Source: Marinomonas fungiae (GTDB taxonomy: Bacteria; Pseudomonadota; Gammaproteobacteria; Pseudomonadales; Marinomonadaceae). Taken from it: a DNA stretch of 64,000 nt. The notes under the pieces were generated by a model. That model was not told the DNA's origin. It searched no databases and saw only the letters and a program-made list of their open reading frames with translations. Shown piece after piece: positions 58,727 to 64,000 of this stretch. The first letter of the stretch is position 1. Each line of letters opens with the position of its first letter. The DNA lies in the NCBI RefSeq assembly GCF_001418205.1, contig NZ_LIQF01000003.1, forward strand, positions 310,001-374,000, written 5' to 3'. The translations under genes and the position numbers were made by a program.

Positions 58727-60850
58727 TTAAATCTGTTTATAGGGTGGCAAGCTGTTGATTAGCTGAGCACCGTAACGTTTAGTTTTCAAGCGCTTATCAA
58801 GGATGTGAATTTCACCGCTATCATTCTCACTACGCAACAAACGTCCCGTTGCTTGCACCAATCTTAAAGAGGCATCCGGAATGGTGATTTCCATAAATGG
58901 GTTGCCGCCTCGTTTTTGAATCCACTCAGCTAAAGTGGCTTCAACGGGATCATCAGGGACCGCAAACGGGATTTTTGCAATGTAGACACGCGTCAGGTAA
59001 TTACCTGGCAAATCCACCCCTTCCGCAAAACTTGCAAGACCAAAGAGCAGACTTCCCTTTTCCTCATCGATAGCATCTTTATGGCTATCTAGAATGATTC
59101 GTTTGGATTGCTCACCCTGCATTAAAAGAATTTCTTTTAAGTCATCTTTAAGACCTGCTGCCACGTCTTCCATCTGACGACGGGAAGAAAACAGCACTAA
59201 TGAGCCTAGTTTGGTATCAATTTTTTCGTTCAGATACTTGATTAATTCTTTGGTATGCGCCTCCGCATGATTCGGTTCAGATTCCATTTCTGGTACGACT
59301 AACGTGCCTTTATTAGCAAAATCAAACGGACTGATAACGCGTAGATATTCACTTTCACGAGGCACGCCGGAGCGCATATTAAAGCGATGAAACTCATTCA
59401 ATGCCGTCAATGTCGCAGAGGTCACCACTGCACCAAAGCATTTATCCCAAAGTTGCATGCGCAATGTATGAGCGGCCAAAATGGGCGAACCGCCCAGCTC
59501 AATATCTTGCTCCATGCCCTGCCCAACGACCACTAACCAGCGAGCATTAGGTGGGTAATTCTGGTCATCTTGCGTGGAATACAATTTCCACAACTCTGTA
59601 CAAGCTTCCAAACGTCCGAGAATCACTCCAAGAATAGGAAGCCAGCTTTCTGCCGTATCTTCTTTTATTCCCATGCCTTCGTTTTGTTTAACTTTCTTGC
59701 ACTCTTCCTGAATGTTCTCGATCTGGTTAAACAACTTCTGGTAAGACATGGCCAAGCTGTAGGCCAGTTGTCGTAACTCGTCAGGTATGACACCAAATTC
59801 AAAGCGATGTTGACGCGTTTCTTGATCTAAGCCCAAGTTTTGAATAAATGGAGCCAGCCCCTGCTGCACATACTGAATAAAATTGATGGTACTTTGAATT
59901 TGCTGTGGGATTTTCAGCAAAATCTGACCTGTTGTACTGATCTCCTCAGTCAGCTCTTGCCGCAAGTTAATCAAATTTTTATCTAGCTGTTTCAACCAAC
60001 TAATGCTTTGCTGTAAACGCACCTCATGTCGAAAATGACCAATTGCCTTATCTGGTAGGTGATGACCTTCGTCGAATACATAAATGGTTTCCTTTGGATC
60101 GGATAAAATAGCACCACCACCCAAAGACAAATCTGCTAACACTAAGTCATGGTTGGCCACAATAACATCTGCGGTTTCCAGCTCCGCGCGCGCTTTAAAG
60201 AAGGGGCAAGCCGAGAAATTAGCACAATTTCGATTAGTGCATTGCTGATGATCCGTTGTCAGGCGTCGCCAATCTTGTTCGCGAACGATGCCTTCCCAAT
60301 TGTCTTTATCGCCATCCCATTTTCCTTCACGGATAGCATCATCCATCTCTTGGTAAAGAGCAGTATTCACATCATCCGCTGCTAAGTGTTGTTCAAATAA
60401 GCCGGCAAACATGTCCTCTGTGGCTTGCTCTTCAGCACTTAGGAAGCTTTCCAGATTGTTTAAACACATATACCGACCACGACCTTTAGCTAAGGTATAG
60501 CGAAAGCTGTAATCAGTATACTCTAGAAGGCTTGGCAGCTCCTTATGCAAGATCTGCTCTTGCAATGCTACCGTAGCCGTTGAGATAACCAGCTTCAGAC
60601 CTTTGTCCTTGGCAATAGGAATAGCTGACAAGCAGTAAGACAGAGTTTTACCTGTCCCTGTTCCCGCCTCCACCACTGCAACATGCTTCTCGCCAAGCCG
60701 CTCTCCTTCTGATCCTTGTCTTATATTGCCAAGGGTTCTAGCGATGGTTGCGATCATATGACGCTGTCCCACGCGTGCCTTATGCCCTTTCGCTTCAAGG
60801 TAAGCTCGGTAGGCGGTTTGGATTTTTTCTTTAATCTTGTCTGAAAGCAT
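58727..60850 (-). CDS. dinG: ATP-dependent DNA helicase DinG
   Basis: DinG is a damage-inducible 5'-3' superfamily 2 helicase that resolves R-loops and D-loops. The 707-residue protein (E. coli 716) has EAGTGTGKTLSY near 61-72 (Walker A). Four cysteines of an iron-sulfur cluster appear at YMCLNN (about 128), CTNRNC and FSACPFF (about 208-221), and FDEGHHLPD is the DEAH-type box. LVQATGRLLRSE near 673-684 is motif VI. It diverges from lexA, and two LexA boxes lie in the 70-base gap, so SOS control is expected. It may start the long leftward string through rhlB and selO, which begin 88 bases later. Confidence 0.92.
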   Translation of the reverse strand: MLSDKIKEKIQTAYRAYLEAKGHKARVGQRHMIATIARTLGNIRQGSEGERLGEKHVAVVEAGTGTGKTLSYCLSAIPIAKDKGLKLVISTATVALQEQILHKELPSLLEYTDYSFRYTLAKGRGRYMCLNNLESFLSAEEQATEDMFAGLFEQHLAADDVNTALYQEMDDAIREGKWDGDKDNWEGIVREQDWRRLTTDHQQCTNRNCANFSACPFFKARAELETADVIVANHDLVLADLSLGGGAILSDPKETIYVFDEGHHLPDKAIGHFRHEVRLQQSISWLKQLDKNLINLRQELTEEISTTGQILLKIPQQIQSTINFIQYVQQGLAPFIQNLGLDQETRQHRFEFGVIPDELRQLAYSLAMSYQKLFNQIENIQEECKKVKQNEGMGIKEDTAESWLPILGVILGRLEACTELWKLYSTQDDQNYPPNARWLVVVGQGMEQDIELGGSPILAAHTLRMQLWDKCFGAVVTSATLTALNEFHRFNMRSGVPRESEYLRVISPFDFANKGTLVVPEMESEPNHAEAHTKELIKYLNEKIDTKLGSLVLFSSRRQMEDVAAGLKDDLKEILLMQGEQSKRIILDSHKDAIDEEKGSLLFGLASFAEGVDLPGNYLTRVYIAKIPFAVPDDPVEATLAEWIQKRGGNPFMEITIPDASLRLVQATGRLLRSENDSGEIHILDKRLKTKRYGAQLINSLPPYKQI

Positions 60851-60878
60851 GGATTTTAGTTGAGCAATTAATGATTAG

Positions 60879-60894
60879 CTGTATATAATAACAG
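60879..60894. promoter_or_regulatory. LexA box 1
   Basis: CTGTATATAATAACAG fits the gammaproteobacterial SOS consensus CTGT-N8-ACAG with an AT-rich core. It lies 28 bases before dinG and 27 before lexA, so one operator can repress both divergent genes. Confidence 0.9.
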
Positions 60895-60897
60895 TAA

Positions 60898-60913
60898 CTG
60901 TATAAACAAACAG
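60898..60913. promoter_or_regulatory. LexA box 2
   Basis: CTGTATAAACAAACAG is a second CTGT-N8-ACAG box, centred 19 bases from box 1, ending 7 bases before the lexA ATG. Double boxes are usual at autoregulated lexA promoters. Because box 2 is so near the ATG, the lexA leader must be very short and no ribosome site is visible. Confidence 0.88.
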
Positions 60914-60920
60914 ATGCCAT

Positions 60921-61547
60921 ATGATTAAATTAACAAAAAGACAGTCTGATGTACTCGAGACAATTCGCGAATTCATCATCGAAACCGGTTTCCCACCCAC
61001 TCGTGCTGAAATCGCTACGCGCTTAGGCTTTCGTTCGCCTAATGCTGCCGAAGAACACCTCAAGGCACTGTGCAAAAAGGGCGCGATTGAAATGCTTTCT
61101 GGCGCTTCCCGCGGCATTCGTTTAGTAGATCAAGAGCCCGCTTCCAGCGCAAATGACGAAAACGGCACCTTGCCTATCGTAGGTCGTGTAGCGGCTGGCT
61201 ATCCAATCCTAGCTCAGGAAAACATTGACTCACGTATCAGCATTGCTGCAGAGATGTTCTCACCGAAAGCTGATTACCTGCTCTCGGTTAACGGCATGAG
61301 CATGAAAAACGCAGGCATACTAGACGGAGATCTATTAGCCGTTCACAAAACCCATACTGTTCGCAACGGTCAAATTGTGGTCGCTCGTATCGGCGACGAA
61401 GTGACCGTTAAGCGCTTTGAACAGAAAGGTCGAGAAGTACGCTTGATCCCTGAAAACGAAGAGTTTTCCGACATCATTGTCGACCTAGAAAGCGAAGACT
61501 TCGCTATTGAAGGCTTATCTGTTGGTGTTATCCGTCGCGGCATTTAA
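60921..61547 (+). CDS. lexA: LexA repressor
   Basis: LexA represses SOS genes and cuts itself when RecA filaments form. The 208-residue protein has an N-terminal winged helix ([37 protein letters not shown] as the recognition region). The cleavage bond is Ala92-Gly93 in RVAAGYP, and the catalytic dyad is Ser127 (NGMSMKNAG) and Lys164 (VTVKRFE). These match A84-G85, S119 and K156 of E. coli. The usual pseudomonad neighbour sulA is not seen downstream: a terminator follows 19 bases after the stop. Confidence 0.97.
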   Translation: MIKLTKRQSDVLETIREFIIETGFPPTRAEIATRLGFRSPNAAEEHLKALCKKGAIEMLSGASRGIRLVDQEPASSANDENGTLPIVGRVAAGYPILAQENIDSRISIAAEMFSPKADYLLSVNGMSMKNAGILDGDLLAVHKTHTVRNGQIVVARIGDEVTVKRFEQKGREVRLIPENEEFSDIIVDLESEDFAIEGLSVGVIRRGI

Positions 61548-61565
61548 GCTCATTACTAAAGAAAT

Positions 61566-61602
61566 AAGGCATGGTTTGAAAGCATCAAACCATGCCTTTT
61601 CT
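61566..61602. terminator. Bidirectional terminator after lexA
   Basis: AAGGCATGGTTTGA (61566-61579) pairs perfectly with TCAAACCATGCCTT (61585-61598) over a 5-nt loop, followed by TT to the right and CCTTATTTC leftward. It serves lexA and the converging small gene. Confidence 0.88.
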
Positions 61603-61626
61603 ATCATTAGAGCCAACACCTAATCC

Positions 61627-61896
61627 TTAGTGTAAAATGCGCGGCATAAACTCTTCATCGTGCGCATCCGTTTCACCAGCCCCATCGAAATCACCAAAAT
61701 CTTCTGAGTAAACAAAATCGATGCCAGCATGGAACATGCATTTGGCTAATTCAAAATAACGATCTTTCAGAAAATCCTTGGTGTCGTCAGAGATAGTCAG
61801 CGTTGCGATCGGTGTTTTATCATCGTCTTCACCAGCTGCCCGAAGTACGATTTCACCATTTTCAAGTTCTACTATTTCTAAGTAAGTATCTTTCAT
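61627..61896 (-). CDS. Conserved small acidic protein, unknown
   Basis: An 89-residue, strongly acidic protein (EIVELENGEIVLRAAGEDDD, then TLTISDDTKDFLKDRYFELA). It appears to be one small alpha/beta domain and an acidic tail. I recall a similar hypothetical gene between lexA and topA in Pseudomonas (the PA3009 position), but the family has no name I can give. It is 2 bases after the preceding gene and belongs to the topA transcript. Function unknown. Confidence 0.65.
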   Translation of the reverse strand: MKDTYLEIVELENGEIVLRAAGEDDDKTPIATLTISDDTKDFLKDRYFELAKCMFHAGIDFVYSEDFGDFDGAGETDAHDEEFMPRILH

Positions 61897-61898
61897 TG

Positions 61899-62378
61899 TT
61901 AATATTCTGCTGCGTCTTCACGAAAGCGTAAGACTAACTCAGTCAATGAGTTCAAAATGAATTTTGTGGAAGCTCCCGCATCGGTTCCACGACCGATCAA
62001 CTCAGTGCCAGCTGAGTAGCTAGCATTCCCTACTTGCCCTACTTGGCATAGTAAAACCGCACTGAAAGCAGTGAACAACTGAGTCAACCAAGACTGGCCG
62101 CTATCCTTTAGCTGCGACAATTCTATCAGAACCGGAACACTAATGCCTTTGTCATGACAAGATTCAATCAATGCATCAATATCTAGCGTGCCCTGCAAAC
62201 TGTAGGATGTTTTTACTTCTTGCAACAAACCATTGAGCCCACTACGCAATTGGAACAAGGCTGATGACTCAAGACTTTCACTCATCCAATCATTCTCTAC
62301 GTCTTGGCTTTGCAACAACAAACGACGAGCAGCGTCCAAACGTTGGTTAGTTATACTCGCTAAACTGGATCCACTCAT
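61899..62378 (-). CDS. DUF6586-like conserved protein in the topA operon
   Basis: A 159-residue predominantly helical soluble protein ([37 protein letters not shown]). Gene position and length match the Pseudomonas gene at PA3010, which I recall as DUF6586; the number is uncertain. Its start overlaps the topA stop by 4 bases (ATGA, 62375-62378), so translation is coupled. No function is known. Confidence 0.65.
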   Translation of the reverse strand: MSGSSLASITNQRLDAARRLLLQSQDVENDWMSESLESSALFQLRSGLNGLLQEVKTSYSLQGTLDIDALIESCHDKGISVPVLIELSQLKDSGQSWLTQLFTAFSAVLLCQVGQVGNASYSAGTELIGRGTDAGASTKFILNSLTELVLRFREDAAEY

Positions 62379-64000
62379 TTTTTCTTACCGTGCTCTATCT
62401 TCCATTTGCCACCTTCGTAGAACGCCTTCCAGCCAGTAGGCTTACCTTCCACTTCGGTCATAATGTACTGCTCTTTGGTCTTACGACTGTAACGAATAAC
62501 CGTAGGGTTACCTTCATCGTCTTGCACTGGCGCCGTATCGAAATAATGATACTTAGGATCAATCTGATCCATGTAAGGCTTCAATTCCTTCACCAATGGT
62601 GGACGTGTCTCACGTTTACGTGGAAATTGGCTTGCCGCTAGGAATAAGCCCGTTGCACCATCACGCAACACGTAATGGTCTTCAACTTTCTGACAAGCCA
62701 AGTCAGGCATTGGCACTGGATCCATTTTTGGCGGAGCCACTTCACCATTTTTCAGCAACTTACGAGTATTTTTACACTCTTCGTTTGTACAGCCGAAGTA
62801 CTTACCGAAGCGACCGGTTTTCAGTTGCATCTCTGAGCCACACTTATCGCATTCAATGACAGGACCGTCGTAGCCCTTCAATTTAAATGCACCTTGCTCA
62901 ACTTCGTAACCTGGACACGATGGATTGTTACCACACACATGCAACTTACGATGTTCGTCAACTAGATAGCTGTCCATGGCAGAGCCACAAATACCACAAC
63001 GATGCTTGTTGATCAGAGCTTTAGATTCACCTTCCTCATCATCAACAGCAACCGCCTCATCGCCACTCACCAAGTTAATAGTCGCTTTACAACGCTCTTT
63101 TGGCGGCAAGGCATAACCAGAACATGATAGGAACACCCCCGTGCTCGCGGTACGAATCTGCATCGGACGACCACAGGTCGGACATGGGATATCTGTTGGT
63201 GTAGGCTCATTCGGAGCCATACCACCTTCTTCCGCTTCTGCTTGATTAAGGGTCTGACTAAAATCTTCATAGAAGCTGTTAAGAACCTTAATCCAGTCCT
63301 TTTCACCTTCCGCGATATCATCCAGCTTCTCCTCCATTTGCGCAGTGAAGCTGTAATTCATTAAGTCATCAAAACTTGCTACAAGACGATCGGTGACAAT
63401 GTCACCCATTTTTTCGGCGTAGAATCGGCGATTCTCGACACGCACATAACCTCGATCTTGAATGGTTGAGATGATAGACGCATAGGTCGACGGACGACCA
63501 ATACCTCGCTTCTCAAGCTCTTTTACCAAGCTCGCTTCGCTGTAACGAGCGGCAGGCTTAGTAAAATGTTGCTCAGGGTCTAGATTAATTAAAGTCAGCT
63601 CCTCACCCTGCTGAACATCAGGCAAAATGCTATCTTCAGCCTTTTTACCCACTGGCGTTAGGACTCGAGTGTAACCATCAAAACGCAAGATACGCCCTTT
63701 AGCTCGTAACTCGTATTCACCTGCCATAACTGTAATCGTGGTAGAGGTATACTCCGCTGGAGGCATCTGGCAGGCAATAAATTGATTACGAATTAAGTCA
63801 TACAAGCGATGCGCATCTTTATCCATGCCTTGCAGCATGTTTTGCGTCACATCCACACTTGAAGGGCGAATTGCTTCATGGGCCTCTTGGGCCCCCTCTT
63901 TGCTTGAGTAGCGCAGCGCCTCTTTTGGCAAATAGGCGTCACCAAAGGCACTTTGAATATACTCACGAACCGCCTCAACCGCCTCTTGGCTCAAATTAGT
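62375..64000 (-). CDS. topA: DNA topoisomerase I, C-terminal 541 residues (cut by window edge)
   Basis: TopA relaxes negatively supercoiled DNA. Only the C-terminal portion is in the window; the frame runs off the right edge, and the catalytic tyrosine lies outside. The visible part includes [20 protein letters not shown] (near 177-196 of the fragment), which helps form the toroid. Three zinc-ribbon-like repeats follow: [20 protein letters not shown], then [16 protein letters not shown] with CGNNPSC, then [20 protein letters not shown] with C-x4-C. A lysine-rich C-terminal tail ([10 protein letters not shown]) follows. The zinc repeats and tail match the proteobacterial enzyme. It heads a transcript with the two small genes. 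Confidence 0.95.
   Translation of the reverse strand, partial: TNLSQEAVEAVREYIQSAFGDAYLPKEALRYSSKEGAQEAHEAIRPSSVDVTQNMLQGMDKDAHRLYDLIRNQFIACQMPPAEYTSTTITVMAGEYELRAKGRILRFDGYTRVLTPVGKKAEDSILPDVQQGEELTLINLDPEQHFTKPAARYSEASLVKELEKRGIGRPSTYASIISTIQDRGYVRVENRRFYAEKMGDIVTDRLVASFDDLMNYSFTAQMEEKLDDIAEGEKDWIKVLNSFYEDFSQTLNQAEAEEGGMAPNEPTPTDIPCPTCGRPMQIRTASTGVFLSCSGYALPPKERCKATINLVSGDEAVAVDDEEGESKALINKHRCGICGSAMDSYLVDEHRKLHVCGNNPSCPGYEVEQGAFKLKGYDGPVIECDKCGSEMQLKTGRFGKYFGCTNEECKNTRKLLKNGEVAPPKMDPVPMPDLACQKVEDHYVLRDGATGLFLAASQFPRKRETRPPLVKELKPYMDQIDPKYHYFDTAPVQDDEGNPTVIRYSRKTKEQYIMTEVEGKPTGWKAFYEGGKWKIEHGKKK

Noticed and set aside
1..64000. CRISPR arrays, insertion sequences, prophage, toxin-antitoxin pairs, rRNA and tRNA genes
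   Set aside because: Looked for throughout; none of the expected repeats, transposases, paired small genes or RNA folds were seen.

Overview
The window is an ordinary-looking chromosomal stretch of a gammaproteobacterium, most likely a Marinomonas-like marine member of the Oceanospirillales. That placement is inferred from protein style, moderate GC content and gene neighbourhoods shared with pseudomonads (dinG/lexA, topA and two small hypothetical genes; moaC-moaD-moaE; pmpAB); no ribosomal RNA is present to confirm it. I see no tRNA, rRNA, CRISPR array, insertion sequence or prophage. One lone tyrosine recombinase and one decayed gene are the only hints of past rearrangement.

Layout. 1-4.3 kb: the start of a spermidine-synthase-like gene, ydiJ (D-2-hydroxyglutarate dehydrogenase) and a PLP-dependent desulfhydrase/deaminase-like gene. 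4.5-10.1 kb: a tight operon nadK-glpG-yeaC-DUF2797-pepN, closed by a strong terminator. 10.2-11.9 kb: an unusual coiled-coil lipoprotein. 12.0-16.8 kb: a cobalamin-linked operon, metH, an SRPBCC-like protein and the cobalamin adenosyltransferase. 16.9-25.8 kb: ridA, a stand-alone cyclic-nucleotide-binding protein, a MOSC protein, ornithine-type decarboxylase, pmpAB sulfur transport genes, a TerB-like pair, trmJ with a membrane J-domain protein, and moaCDE. 26-28.7 kb: orphan integrase and aroA. 29-32.3 kb: a periplasmic protein of molybdopterin-oxidoreductase type lacking cysteine, paired with a hybrid sensor kinase. 32.4-38.8 kb: ychJ, sbcB, an AI-2E/PerM-type permease, deaD and pyrC.

39-46.5 kb: a metal-related section with a DUF411 protein and a MerR-type regulator whose own promoter carries a 20-bp spacer with a dyad. 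This promoter drives a copper-type P1B ATPase (three HMA domains), a previously untracked 25-residue membrane miniprotein and an HMA-fold-like protein with a His/Cys tail. It is followed by sotB, a predicted metalloprotease-like CLCA_X/LPD1 protein and a DUF1127 protein. 46.5-47.9 kb: a gene-poor gap holding a perfect 14-bp inverted repeat and the multiply broken remains of a ribose-phosphate pyrophosphokinase-like gene. 47.9-51.4 kb: yjjX, aroC, prmB and a KfrA-like coiled-coil protein.

51.4-60.9 kb is one long leftward gene string: dinG, rhlB, selO, gpsA, a DUF4389 protein, sixA, an alpha/beta hydrolase, a DUF4892 protein and a patatin-like RssA protein. dinG and lexA diverge from a promoter with two consensus LexA boxes. 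The window ends with two small conserved genes and the 3' part of topA. Besides standard genes, the sequence shows clear terminators, a dispersed REP-like repeat seen at two loci (about 18.83-18.90 kb and 35.52-35.59 kb), and several unexplained inverted repeats.
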